In this document: piece by piece, positions 1 through 7,696 of the stretch
How the letters are laid out: each line of letters begins with the position of its first letter
Position numbering within the stretch: the first letter of the stretch is position 1
Source of the DNA: CAZSNH01 sp052388455
GTDB taxonomy: Bacteria; Pseudomonadota; Alphaproteobacteria; Rhizobiales; Hyphomicrobiaceae
Direction: 5' to 3'
Length of the DNA: 21,170 bases
Assembly: GCA_052388455.1 (NCBI GenBank)
Contig: JBQTIA010000109.1
Span: 1 to 21,170 of the forward strand
The notes under the pieces: model-generated
The model's input: the letters and a program-made list of their open reading frames with translations, nothing else
Database searches by the model: none
What the model was told of the DNA's origin: nothing
Made by a program: the position numbers and the translations under genes

Positions 1-226
1 CTACGAATACGATCTGGAAGCGATCGAGCGCAATCACGAAGCCTTCGCCAACGAGGGCACCGTGGCGACCACGCGGGCCGTGAAGGCGATGCTGCGACCC
101 GCTCCGCCCGTGCGGGAAACGCCACGCAAGTCGCCGACGCTGGCCCTGCCACTGCCGCGCGGCCGCGACAGCCGGGCGGAGGCGGCCGATCCGGTCGGCA
201 AGTCTCCCTCGTCGCGGCGACGGTAG
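1..226 (+). CDS. C-terminal end of an unidentified protein (truncated by window start)
   Basis: An open frame enters from the left edge (first full codon at base 2) and stops with TAG at 224-226. It gives about 74 residues starting YEYDLEAIERNHEAF. The third codon positions are strongly G/C, as in the neighbouring genes, while the other two plus frames lack that bias, so this is very likely a real gene end. The visible part is a short acidic, probably helical segment followed by a Pro/Arg/Ser-rich, probably disordered tail. I do not recognise the family. The gap of about 150 bases to the next gene shows no clear terminator. Confidence 0.6.
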   Translation, partial: YEYDLEAIERNHEAFANEGTVATTRAVKAMLRPAPPVRETPRKSPTLALPLPRGRDSRAEAADPVGKSPSSRRR

Positions 227-379
227 GCGAGGACACGAGAAGGGGCGTCTCCTCCCCCGGCCTCGGCCCTTGTTTCGTCGTCTCCGCCATGCACAAATAC
301 GTCCGCTGCGGGCTAACATCGACGCCCGCGGCCCCAGCCGCCGAGCCCCAACCCAGCTTCGCAAACGAGAGTTCGACCC

Positions 380-1381
380 ATGCGCTATGACGACAAGGAT
401 CGCGAGAGCGGTAACGTGGAGGATCGGCGCGGGCAGGGCGGGGGGTTTCCGTTCCCGGGCGGGATCCCGATCCCGATCGGCGGCAAGGGCGGCTTCAGCC
501 TGACGACGCTGCTGATCATCGGCGCGATCATGCTGCTGTTCGGCATCAATCCGCTCGAAGTCCTGCTCGGACCGCAGGGGCGCAGCGGGTTCGACGTGCC
601 GCAGATGCCGCGCATGGACCCGGAAACGCCGCGCCGCACCGCCGAGCGCAATCCGTTCGACATTCCGGGACTGCCCGGCAGCCGCGGACGCTCCGAGAGC
701 CAGCCGGCGCCGCAGTCTCCTCCGGCGGCCGGAAGCGACGACGCCATGGGGACGTTCGTCAAGAAGGTGCTCGCCGACACCGAGGACGTCTGGAACCGCG
801 TGTTTCAGAGTTTCGGCGAGCGCTACAAGGAGCCGAAACTGATCATGTTCTCGGGCTACACGCAGACCGCCTGCGGCACCGGCCAGTCGGCCATGGGTCC
901 GTTCTACTGTCCGCTCGATCAGAAGGTTTACGTAGACCTCAAATTCTACGACGAGCTGAAGCGCCGCTTCGGCGCGCCTGGGGACTTCGCCCAGGCTTAT
1001 GTCATCGCCCACGAGGTCGGACATCACGTGCAGACGCTGCTCGGCATCGCGGAAAAGGTGCAGCAGCTCAAGGGCCGTCTCAGCGAGACCGAGGCCAATC
1101 AGGTTCAGGTCATGATGGAGCTGCAGGCCGATTGCCTTGCCGGGGTGTGGGCCAATCTCAATCACCAACTCAACAACCGGCTGGAGGAGGGCGACATTCA
1201 GGAAGGGATCAACGCCGCCAAGCAGATCGGCGACGACACCATCCAGCGGCGCACGCAGGGCCAGGTGGTTCCCGACGCCTTCACCCATGGCACGTCGGAG
1301 CAGCGGGTGCGCTGGTTCACCAAGGGCTTCAAAAGCGGCGAGATGCAGTCCTGCGATACCTTCAGCGCCACCGATCTGTGA
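380..1381 (+). CDS. ypfJ: Neutral zinc metallopeptidase, YpfJ family, membrane-anchored
   Basis: This 333-residue protein matches the YpfJ / Zn_peptidase family (PF04228 type). Residues 1-39 are a polar, Gly/Pro-rich cytoplasmic stretch. Residues about 40-56 form a single hydrophobic anchor. A Pro-rich linker runs to about 115, and the peptidase domain follows. The zinc and catalytic motif HEVGHH lies at residues 211-216, in the context YVIAHEVGHHVQ. The CGTGQSAMGPFYCP segment with two cysteines and the later ELQADCLAG are also typical of the family. The domain most likely sits on the periplasmic side. The physiological substrate is unknown for the family. The ATG at 380 gives the expected short N-terminus before the anchor; no strong Shine-Dalgarno is visible. 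The gene is convergent with the next one. Confidence 0.93.
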   Translation: MRYDDKDRESGNVEDRRGQGGGFPFPGGIPIPIGGKGGFSLTTLLIIGAIMLLFGINPLEVLLGPQGRSGFDVPQMPRMDPETPRRTAERNPFDIPGLPGSRGRSESQPAPQSPPAAGSDDAMGTFVKKVLADTEDVWNRVFQSFGERYKEPKLIMFSGYTQTACGTGQSAMGPFYCPLDQKVYVDLKFYDELKRRFGAPGDFAQAYVIAHEVGHHVQTLLGIAEKVQQLKGRLSETEANQVQVMMELQADCLAGVWANLNHQLNNRLEEGDIQEGINAAKQIGDDTIQRRTQGQVVPDAFTHGTSEQRVRWFTKGFKSGEMQSCDTFSATDL

Positions 1382-1426
1382 TCTCCGATCCCGGTGGGAA
1401 GCAGGAGGCGGCGCTTAGACCACGAT

Positions 1427-1474
1427 CGCTTCGGACCCCATCATTCCGAAGCGTGAATCTTTGATCTCATCAAA
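1427..1474. terminator. Two adjacent hairpins between convergent genes (likely bidirectional terminator)
   Basis: A perfect 9-bp stem, CGCTTCGGA (1427-1435) with TCCGAAGCG (1445-1453), encloses a 9-nt loop. Six bases on, a second perfect palindrome pairs TTTGAT (1460-1465) with ATCAAA (1469-1474) around CTC. They lie between the ypfJ stop (1381) and the stop of the minus-strand SPOR-like gene (1480-1478). Read on the minus strand, the stop codon is followed by AGTTTTGATGAG and then the strong hairpin. No long T-run follows the strong stem, so the terminator role is inferred from position and stem quality. Confidence 0.55.
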
Positions 1475-1477
1475 ACT

Positions 1478-2347
1478 CTATAGCGAGTCACCGCCGAACG
1501 TCTCGACCTTGCAGGGGACCGCTCTCGCCTCCAGAGCGGCACACACCTTCTTGGCCTCCGCCGAAGACTTCAACGGGCCGGCCACGAGATCGTAGGTCAT
1601 CGCACCGCCGTCGACCGGCGAGGCCGTACCCGTCGTAAAGCGGGCTTCGAGGTTCTTGAGCGTGTCGGCGTGCCGATCGGAGAGCAGGCTCCAGCTCAGG
1701 CGCAGGGAGTCGACCGAGGGGCCGGTAGCGATCCTGATCCCGATCGGCTTGGGCGCCGGCTTGACGACCGCCGGGCCGAACACGATCGGCTCTGCCGCCG
1801 CAGCGGCAATCGATGCGGACTTGGCGGCGGAGACACTGCCGGTTTCCATCGCCCTGGGCGAAGGAGCGGCGGCCGCCGGGGCGGGGTTCAGAACCTTTGG
1901 AGCTGACGCGGCGGGCGCCGGCTTGGCGCCGGCCGTCGGCGCGGCGGCAGCGGCCGACGGTGCCGCAAGCGTGGCAGCGGTATCGGCGGCGGCGGTCGAT
2001 ACGGCCGAGCGGTCCTCCAGGGCGGCGAGGCGTGTGCCGATCTCGACGCTCCGCTCGGTCATCGTCGACATTTCCGAGCGCAACTGGGCGACATCGCGCT
2101 GCACATTGTCGAGACCCGACTTGAGGCTGGCGACATCGGCGGGACCGTCCGAGGCGGCGCGCTGGCCCTGATTGGATTCGCCTTCCGTGGACGACGAGCC
2201 GGGAGTGAGCCGCGCCATCATGTCGGGATTGGTGACGATCCATCCCATGTAGGCCATGGCGCTCAGGGCGAGAACCGCCCAGGACGCAGTGTAGGCGGAG
2301 ACGGCGGGACGGGACGTCGGGCGGCTGGGAGCGGCGGAGTTGGGCAT
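1478..2347 (-). CDS. Ala/Pro-rich single-pass membrane protein with SPOR-like C-terminus
   Basis: 289 residues. There is a short cytoplasmic N-terminus and one hydrophobic segment at about 22-38 (SWAVLALSAMAYMGWIV). A predicted coiled-coil stretch follows at about 72-112 (SLKSGLDNVQRDVAQLRSEM...). Next comes a long low-complexity Ala/Pro linker at about 115-200. The folded C-terminal part (about 200-289) contains YDLVAGPLKSSAEAKKVCAAL and ends PCKVETFGGDSL. That end resembles a SPOR domain (peptidoglycan glycan-strand binding), but this is a pattern resemblance and not a firm assignment. The cysteines in KVCAAL and VPCKVE occupy places where SPOR-type proteins often have a Cys pair. A frame-shifted ORF from 2354 is a GC-driven shadow. 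The ATG at 2347 is used; an in-frame upstream start is not evident. An envelope or division-related role is plausible. Confidence 0.8.
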   Translation of the reverse strand: MPNSAAPSRPTSRPAVSAYTASWAVLALSAMAYMGWIVTNPDMMARLTPGSSSTEGESNQGQRAASDGPADVASLKSGLDNVQRDVAQLRSEMSTMTERSVEIGTRLAALEDRSAVSTAAADTAATLAAPSAAAAAPTAGAKPAPAASAPKVLNPAPAAAAPSPRAMETGSVSAAKSASIAAAAAEPIVFGPAVVKPAPKPIGIRIATGPSVDSLRLSWSLLSDRHADTLKNLEARFTTGTASPVDGGAMTYDLVAGPLKSSAEAKKVCAALEARAVPCKVETFGGDSL

Positions 2348-2799
2348 GTTCCATGGATCCGGTTGAGCGTGTCGGCGTTCAGGTCAGCCGCGGAGGGCTG
2401 TTTCGGCTGCGCACGCCACAAAATTGCTTGGGAGTTGCATCAGCGAATCGTGGCTGAGTCCCTTGCGGGGGTCAACGCTGCGCCCCCGCTCTGTGGATGA
2501 GGCTGTGGACGAAGCTGCTGACCACGCTGGGTCTGTCAGCGGCGGCTTTGGCTTCGGCTTCGGTGCCGGATCGTCCCGACAACGGCCGCGGCTTCAATGA
2601 CGCAGGTCGGCGAATCGACCCGTGACGACTATAGAAGGGTTCGGGTCGCCAGCGTTGCAGGGCGACGCAGGGCAACGGTATGGAACTTGCTCGTCATCCA
2701 ACTCGGCTCTGAGCCAGGGCAGATCGGTCGCTGGACCTCAAAAGACTCCGGCGGCCCGATCCTTCGAACGTCGAAAACAACAACGGCATTGCTGATCCC
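2348..2799. other. Gene-free interval of about 450 bases upstream of glmU
   Basis: This interval separates the divergent SPOR-like gene and glmU, so it should hold promoters for both. I could not identify a convincing -35/-10 pair. It contains the candidate 42-codon peptide ORF at 2497-2625 and a GGCTC-T-GAGCC palindrome near 2703-2715. It also holds TTCGA-ACG-TCGAA, about 35 bases before the glmU start. Two TGTGGA(T/C)GA words lie at 2493-2513. No tRNA or obvious RNA gene was seen. Confidence 0.5.
2497..2625 (+). CDS. Candidate small exported peptide (42 aa), uncertain
   Basis: An ATG at 2497 opens a 42-codon frame ending in TGA at 2623-2625. The N-terminus (MRLWTKLLTTLGLSAAALAS) looks like a Sec signal peptide: two positive charges, a hydrophobic core and small residues before a possible cleavage site near residue 21. 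The remaining 20 or so residues are polar (VPDRPDNGRGFNDAGRR). No Shine-Dalgarno is visible upstream (CCCCCGCTCTGTGG), and GC-rich DNA produces such frames by chance. It may therefore be spurious, or a remnant of a longer gene. Confidence 0.22.
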   Translation: MRLWTKLLTTLGLSAAALASASVPDRPDNGRGFNDAGRRIDP

Positions 2800-4158
2800 A
2801 TGAGCCCGCGCCCGCTGCTGATCGTCATCCTGGCCGCCGGCAAGGGCACCCGCATGAAATCGGTGCGGCCGAAGGTGCTGCACGAGATCGCCGGCCGCTC
2901 GATGCTCGCCCATGTGCTGGCGCTCGCCTCCGGGTTGAACGCCGAGAGCACGGCCGTCGTCGTCGGTCCGGGCATGGACGACGTGGCGGCCGAAACCCAT
3001 CGATTGGCGCCCGCCGCCCAGATTTTCGTGCAGCCGCACCAGCTTGGGACCGCCGACGCCGTGCTGGCCGCACGTCCGGCGATCGAGGCCCATCGGGGCG
3101 ACGTGATGGTGCTCTACGCCGACACCCCGCTGATCGAGACGGCGACGCTGCATCACCTGCGCAGTCTCCTCGATGCGGGAGCCCAGGTCGCGGTGCTCGG
3201 CTTCGAAGCCGCCGATCCGTCCGGCTACGGCCGTCTCCTGACCGATGCGACCGGCGCGCTTCTCGCCATCCGCGAGGAGAAGGACGCGAGTGAGGCCGAG
3301 CGGGCCGTGCGTCTGTGCAACTCGGGGGTCATGGCCTTCCGCGTGGATCATCTCGGCGAGTTGCTGTCGCGCATCGGCAACGCCAACGCCAAGGGCGAAT
3401 ACTATCTGACGGACGCGGTCGGGCTTTGCCGGGACGACGGTCACCGGGCCGCCGTCGCGGTCTGTCCTGAGGACGAGGTTCTCGGCGTCAATGCGCGCGA
3501 GCAGCTCGCCAACGCCGAGGCGATCTGGCAGCGGCGTGCCCGCGCCCTGGCCATGGCCGCCGGCGTCACCATGACGGCGCCGGAAACGGTCTGGCTGTCT
3601 TACGATACGGCGCTCGGCCGCGACGTCTCGATCCAGCCGAACGTCTTTTTCGGTCCCGGAGTTACGATCGCCGACGGCGTCGATATTCGCGCCAATTGCC
3701 ATATCGAAGGCGCGCGCGTCGGAGCGGGCTCGATCGTCGGCCCGTTCGCGCGGCTGAGGCCGGGCACCGACCTCGGCGCCGACGTCCACATTGGAAACTT
3801 CGTCGAGGTCAAGAACAGCACGCTGGAGGATGGCGCCAAGGCCAATCACCTCGCCTATATCGGCGACGGCCGCGTCGGCGCGAAAGCCAACATCGGAGCC
3901 GGCACCATTTTCTGCAACTACGACGGCTTTTTCAAGCATCGCACCGACATCGGCAAGGGCGCCTTCATCGGGTCCAACTCGGCCCTCGTAGCGCCGGTCC
4001 GCATCGGAGACGGTGCCTATGTCGGCTCGGGCAGCGTCATCACGCGGGATGTTCCCGCCGATGCCCTCGCCCTCGAACGCTCGACCCAGGAGGAGCGTCC
4101 GGAATGGGCCGCCAAATACCGCGCCCTGATGGCCCGCCGAAAAGCCCGCAAGGATTGA
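2800..4158 (+). CDS. glmU: Bifunctional GlmU: GlcNAc-1-P uridylyltransferase / GlcN-1-P acetyltransferase
   Basis: 452 residues, the usual length for GlmU. It makes UDP-GlcNAc in two steps: acetylation of glucosamine-1-phosphate with acetyl-CoA, then UTP-dependent uridylyl transfer. The product feeds peptidoglycan and LPS synthesis in the cytoplasm. The N-terminal nucleotidyltransferase domain has the UTP-binding signature LAAGKGTRM at residues 11-19. The C-terminal half shows hexapeptide left-handed beta-helix repeats (for example ANCHIEGARVGAGSIVG). The segment NHLAYIGDG places H350 at the position of the catalytic acetyltransferase histidine (His363 in E. coli); IGAGTIFCNYDG follows. No clear Shine-Dalgarno precedes the ATG, but the N-terminus aligns with the family. 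glmS follows 101 bases downstream on the same strand. Confidence 0.97.
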   Translation: MSPRPLLIVILAAGKGTRMKSVRPKVLHEIAGRSMLAHVLALASGLNAESTAVVVGPGMDDVAAETHRLAPAAQIFVQPHQLGTADAVLAARPAIEAHRGDVMVLYADTPLIETATLHHLRSLLDAGAQVAVLGFEAADPSGYGRLLTDATGALLAIREEKDASEAERAVRLCNSGVMAFRVDHLGELLSRIGNANAKGEYYLTDAVGLCRDDGHRAAVAVCPEDEVLGVNAREQLANAEAIWQRRARALAMAAGVTMTAPETVWLSYDTALGRDVSIQPNVFFGPGVTIADGVDIRANCHIEGARVGAGSIVGPFARLRPGTDLGADVHIGNFVEVKNSTLEDGAKANHLAYIGDGRVGAKANIGAGTIFCNYDGFFKHRTDIGKGAFIGSNSALVAPVRIGDGAYVGSGSVITRDVPADALALERSTQEERPEWAAKYRALMARRKARKD

Positions 4159-4194
4159 CGCAGGGACGTGAGAAACTCGGAAATACACTGTGAA

Positions 4195-4224
4195 TTGAAG
4201 GCCGAAGCTGCCACCCGTTACACT
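4195..4224 (+). promoter_or_regulatory. Candidate sigma-70-type promoter for glmS
   Basis: TTGAAG at 4195-4200 and TACACT at 4219-4224 are separated by 18 bases, each matching 4 of 6 consensus positions. The predicted transcription start falls near 4231, inside the palindrome at 4229-4240, leaving a short leader before the glmS ATG at 4260. This is an eye-made prediction only. Confidence 0.35.
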
Positions 4225-4228
4225 TCGA

Positions 4229-4240
4229 ACTGTGCACAGT
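4229..4240. promoter_or_regulatory. Perfect 12-bp palindrome at predicted glmS start site, candidate operator
   Basis: ACTGTGCACAGT is its own reverse complement. It sits just after the predicted -10 element and about 20 bases before the glmS ATG. The same half-site ACTGTG occurs at 4187-4192, exactly 42 bases upstream (about four helical turns). That spacing is what a dimeric repressor binding two sites would need. No regulator is identified. Confidence 0.35.
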
Positions 4241-4259
4241 CGCGAGGGAAAAACCGATC

Positions 4260-6080
4260 ATGTGCGGAATTGTCGGAATCATGGGCTCCAAGCCCGTCGC
4301 CACCGATCTCGTCGACGCGCTGCGCCGGCTGGAATATCGCGGGTACGATTCGGCCGGCATCGCGACCGTCGAGAACGGACATCTCGAGCGCCGCCGCGCC
4401 GAGGGCAAGCTTCGCAACCTGGAAACGCGGCTGCTGACCGAGCCCCTGGCCGGGCATACCGGCATCGGCCACACGCGCTGGGCGACCCACGGGCGCCCGA
4501 CCGAGCGCAATGCGCATCCGCACATGTCGCGCGACGTCTCGGTCGTGCACAACGGCATCATCGAGAACTATCGCGACCTCAAGAGTGAGCTGTCGGCGCG
4601 CGGGCACGTGTTCGAAACCGACACCGATACCGAAGCCGTCGTTCACCTCATCACCGACGAGATGCAGAAAGGTCTGGAGCCGATCGGCGCCGTGCGAGCC
4701 GCGCTGGAACGCCTGCAGGGCGCCTTCGCGCTCGGAATCATTTTCGCCGGCCATGACGACCTGATGATCGCCGCCCGGCAGGGCAGCCCGCTGGCCATCG
4801 GCTACGGCACCGGCGAGATGTACCTCGGCTCGGACGCGATCGCGCTGGCGCCCTTCACCGACACCATCACCTATCTCGACGAAGGCGACTGGGCCGTGCT
4901 GCGCCGCTCCGGCGCCGAGATCTTCGATCGCGCCGGCCGGCGGGCCGAGCGTCCGATGATCAAGTCCGTGGCCAGCTCGCTGCTGGTCGACAAAGGCAAC
5001 CACCGTCACTTCATGGCCAAGGAAATCCACGAGCAGCCCGAGGTCATCTCCCACACGCTCGCCAACTACCTCGACATGGGCGCCGGGAAGGTCAACTTTC
5101 CCGACATCGGCATCGACCTCGCCGGCGTCACGCGGGTGACCATCTCGGCCTGCGGCACCGCCTACTACGCCGGCCTCGTCGCCAAGTACTGGATCGAGCG
5201 CTACGCGCGCATCCCGGTCGAGATCGACATCGCCTCCGAGTTCCGCTACCGCGAGGCGCCGCTGGTGGCCGGTGGTCTCGCCGTGTTCGTCTCCCAGTCG
5301 GGTGAGACGGCCGACACGCTGGCGACGCTGCGATACTGCAAGGCCGGCGGCCAGCACATCTGCTCGATCGTCAACGTCCGCACCTCGACCATCGCGCGCG
5401 AATCTGACGCCGCCCTGCCGACGCTCGCCGGTCCCGAAATCGGCGTCGCCTCGACCAAGGCGTTCACCTGCCAGCTCTCGGCGCTGGCCTGCCTCGCCAT
5501 CGCACTCGGACGGGCCCGGGGCGCCATTTCCGAGGACCAGGAGCAAACCCTGGTCAAGGCGCTGACCGAGGTCCCGCGCCTCATCTCGTCGATGCTGCGC
5601 GACGAAAGCCAGTACGAGCAGCTGGCGCAGTCGCTGTCGAAGGCGCGCGACGTGCTCTATCTTGGACGCGGGATCAACTACCCTCTGGCGCTCGAAGGCG
5701 CACTGAAGCTCAAGGAAATCTCCTACATCCACGCCGAAGGGTACGCGGCCGGCGAGCTGAAGCACGGGCCGATCGCGCTGATCGACGAGAACGTGCCGGT
5801 CATCGTCGTCGCGCCGGAGGACGACCTTTTCGAAAAGACCGTTTCCAACATGCAGGAAGTGGCCGCCCGCGGCGGTGCCATCGTCCTCATCTCGGACGCG
5901 CCGGCGGAGAAGGCCGGCTGCCGGCTCGCGGCCCACATCAAGGTACCGAGCGGTCACGCCTTCGCCAATCCGCTGATCTACGCGGTGCCGATCCAATTGC
6001 TCGCTTACCACACGGCCGTTTTCATGGGCACCGACGTGGATCAGCCCCGCAATCTGGCCAAGTCGGTGACGGTGGAGTAG
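4260..6080 (+). CDS. glmS: Glutamine--fructose-6-phosphate aminotransferase (isomerizing)
   Basis: 606 residues, close to the 609 of E. coli GlmS. It converts fructose-6-P and glutamine to glucosamine-6-P and glutamate, the entry step to UDP-GlcNAc. The N-terminus MCGIVGIMG exposes the catalytic Cys after Met removal and fixes the start. The class II glutaminase domain has HTRWATHG and VVHNGIIEN. Two SIS sugar-isomerase domains follow, with VSQSGETADTL and later ALEGALKLKEISYIHAEGY and GELKHGP. The C-terminus ends DQPRNLAKSVTVE, with the conserved Lys near the end. A purine-rich GAGGGAAAAA lies about 8-15 bases upstream of the ATG. No self-cleaving glmS ribozyme is apparent in the short leader. 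Confidence 0.98.
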   Translation: MCGIVGIMGSKPVATDLVDALRRLEYRGYDSAGIATVENGHLERRRAEGKLRNLETRLLTEPLAGHTGIGHTRWATHGRPTERNAHPHMSRDVSVVHNGIIENYRDLKSELSARGHVFETDTDTEAVVHLITDEMQKGLEPIGAVRAALERLQGAFALGIIFAGHDDLMIAARQGSPLAIGYGTGEMYLGSDAIALAPFTDTITYLDEGDWAVLRRSGAEIFDRAGRRAERPMIKSVASSLLVDKGNHRHFMAKEIHEQPEVISHTLANYLDMGAGKVNFPDIGIDLAGVTRVTISACGTAYYAGLVAKYWIERYARIPVEIDIASEFRYREAPLVAGGLAVFVSQSGETADTLATLRYCKAGGQHICSIVNVRTSTIARESDAALPTLAGPEIGVASTKAFTCQLSALACLAIALGRARGAISEDQEQTLVKALTEVPRLISSMLRDESQYEQLAQSLSKARDVLYLGRGINYPLALEGALKLKEISYIHAEGYAAGELKHGPIALIDENVPVIVVAPEDDLFEKTVSNMQEVAARGGAIVLISDAPAEKAGCRLAAHIKVPSGHAFANPLIYAVPIQLLAYHTAVFMGTDVDQPRNLAKSVTVE

Positions 6081-6081
6081 C

Positions 6082-6120
6082 GGCAATTTCGGCTGGACAG
6101 TCCTGGACCACCGAATTGCC
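6082..6120 (+). terminator. Possible terminator hairpin after glmS
   Basis: GGCAATT (6082-6088) pairs with AATTGCC (6114-6120). The stem can be extended inward by CGG/CCG across a one-base bulge. It begins one base after the glmS stop codon. It lacks a T-run, so it is at best a weak or Rho-assisted terminator or a 3' mRNA stabiliser. Confidence 0.3.
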
Positions 6121-6194
6121 TCGCGGACGTGCTTGACTTAGGGTCGTGCGAATCGAGGGCGATCAGTTTCCGGGGATGCAACAGGGTCGGGACC

Positions 6195-7619
6195 ATGCGC
6201 TTTACTGAGCGGAAACGGGGATTGCTGGTGCTGGCCGTGGCCGCCGGCCTGGCGGCTGGCCATTCGCAAGCCATTGGACAGGCCGCCCCCGGCAAGGATG
6301 CCGCGAAAGACAAGGGCGGCGCTGCGGCCGCCGATGCCAAGCAGGTCAAGGCCGCGGCCCTCGAAGCCGCGCAGAAGGCTTATGTCGCTGGGACCAAATC
6401 CTTCGAGAGTGGGAAGCACAAAGAGGCCTTGGCTCAGCTTTCGATGGCGCTGGCCGGCGGCGGACTGCCGAGTCAGCAAATGGCCAAGGCGCTCTACTAT
6501 CGCGGCGTCGCCAACCGCAAGCTCGGCAAGCCCGCGCAGGCGATGTCGGACCTGACGACCGCGATCTGGGTCAACGGTGGCCTCTCGGACGCCGATCGCG
6601 CGCAGGCCATCGAGAACCGGCAGGCGGCCTACCGCGAGGCTGGCCTCGGCGATCAACCGCCGGCCGATGTTCCCGTGGCAGCGGCCGCCAGCCCGCGGAA
6701 AGCAGCGACTGCGACGCCAGAGCCGGCCGCTCCGGCCGCGCAGCCGGTTCCCGTCCAGACCCCGGCCCCGGCTGCGCCGTCGGTTACGACGGCTTGGGCT
6801 CCCGCCGCGGTGACGACGGCGGAGGCTGCGGTTCCGGCGCCAGCGGTGAGCGCTGCACCGCCGTCGGCCGCGGACGCGTCGTCATCGGGCATACCAAGTC
6901 CCTACACCGAGCCGGCGACCACGATCCGAGCCGCGCCGACACCGGCGGCTGAGCCAGCGCCGGCGCTCGCTGCGCTACCGCCCGACGCGTCGGCACCGGC
7001 CGAGGCGGCACCGGCCGGTCCCAACATGTTCGAAAAGGCAGGGAAGGGCATCGCGGACGCCGGCAGCAACGTCGGCAACTTCTTCGCCAGCATGTTCAAG
7101 GGCGGCGGTGCCACGGCCCAGCCGGCGCCGACGACCGATGCGGCGTCGCTACCGTCGGCAGGTCCCGACCAGCAGACCTCGTCCTCGCCCGTCCTGACGG
7201 CTGCGGCCCCGGATGGCGTTGCTGAATCCGACTGGGGCGGGTCGACCAGCGTTTCGACGACGGCGCAGGGACGGAAGGTGGCGGCGCTCGAGGCGGCTCC
7301 TGGAGGATCGGCGGTCAGCACCGGCGCTATTCCGGCCGCCGAGACTCGCGCTTCACCACCGCCGGCTTCCGGCAAATACATTCTCCAGATCGCCGCCGTC
7401 CGGTCGCGGGCCGAGGCGGAGGAGTTGGCGGGCCGGGTCAAGGCCCAGCATCAGGCGGCACTCGGCGGACGCGAGCCGCTGGTCGACGAAGCCGTGATCG
7501 GCAACTTCGGCTCCTTCCACCGCGTCCGGGTCGGCCCCTATGCCGACCAGCGCGAGCCGGGCAAGTTCTGCTCGACCCTCATCAAGACCGGATTCGACTG
7601 TCTCGTGGTGACGCAGTAG
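6195..7619 (+). CDS. Exported TPR and SPOR-domain protein
   Basis: The start is set at the ATG at 6195, giving 474 residues. This places a good Sec signal peptide at the N-terminus (MRFTERKRGLLVLAVAAGLA, ending near residue 28); the frame stays open 66 bases further up but without such a signal. Residues about 55-140 look like two TPR-type helical pairs (AYVAGTKSFESGKHKEALAQL, then KALYYRGVANRKLGKPAQA). A long Ala/Pro/Thr-rich linker occupies about 150-390, interrupted by a short motif around MFEKAGKGIADAGSNVGNFF. From residue 393 (GKYILQIAAV...) to the end lies a SPOR domain with the typical FHRVRVGPYADQ and a final FDCLVVTQ. SPOR domains bind denuded peptidoglycan glycans, often at division sites. 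Location downstream of glmUS fits an envelope role; the exact function is unknown. Confidence 0.85.
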   Translation: MRFTERKRGLLVLAVAAGLAAGHSQAIGQAAPGKDAAKDKGGAAAADAKQVKAAALEAAQKAYVAGTKSFESGKHKEALAQLSMALAGGGLPSQQMAKALYYRGVANRKLGKPAQAMSDLTTAIWVNGGLSDADRAQAIENRQAAYREAGLGDQPPADVPVAAAASPRKAATATPEPAAPAAQPVPVQTPAPAAPSVTTAWAPAAVTTAEAAVPAPAVSAAPPSAADASSSGIPSPYTEPATTIRAAPTPAAEPAPALAALPPDASAPAEAAPAGPNMFEKAGKGIADAGSNVGNFFASMFKGGGATAQPAPTTDAASLPSAGPDQQTSSSPVLTAAAPDGVAESDWGGSTSVSTTAQGRKVAALEAAPGGSAVSTGAIPAAETRASPPPASGKYILQIAAVRSRAEAEELAGRVKAQHQAALGGREPLVDEAVIGNFGSFHRVRVGPYADQREPGKFCSTLIKTGFDCLVVTQ

Positions 7620-7696
7620 GCCGAGGTGAGGGGGAGGATTGGAGTGATCGTGTTCGCGCTGTCACACGGCCCCCATAACCTGTAACCTCCGCCCTC

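Noticed and set aside
2493..2513. TGTGGATGA and TGTGGACGA as possible DnaA boxes or an origin
   Set aside because: Only two imperfect words (reverse complement of TTATCCACA) in GC-rich DNA, no AT-rich unwinding region, no dnaA or other origin-linked gene nearby.
2629..4188. 519-residue open frame on the minus strand opposite glmU
   Set aside because: It mirrors the high third-position GC of glmU and has a repetitive, His/Arg/Gly/Asp-rich composition with no domain; glmU is certain on the plus strand.
4159..4259. glmS ribozyme in the glmS leader
   Set aside because: The leader is too short and lacks the pseudoknotted conserved core; that ribozyme is also typical of Gram-positive bacteria.
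4218..6086. 622-residue open frame on the minus strand opposite glmS
   Set aside because: A long antisense shadow of a GC-rich gene; no recognisable domain, whereas glmS is complete with all motifs.
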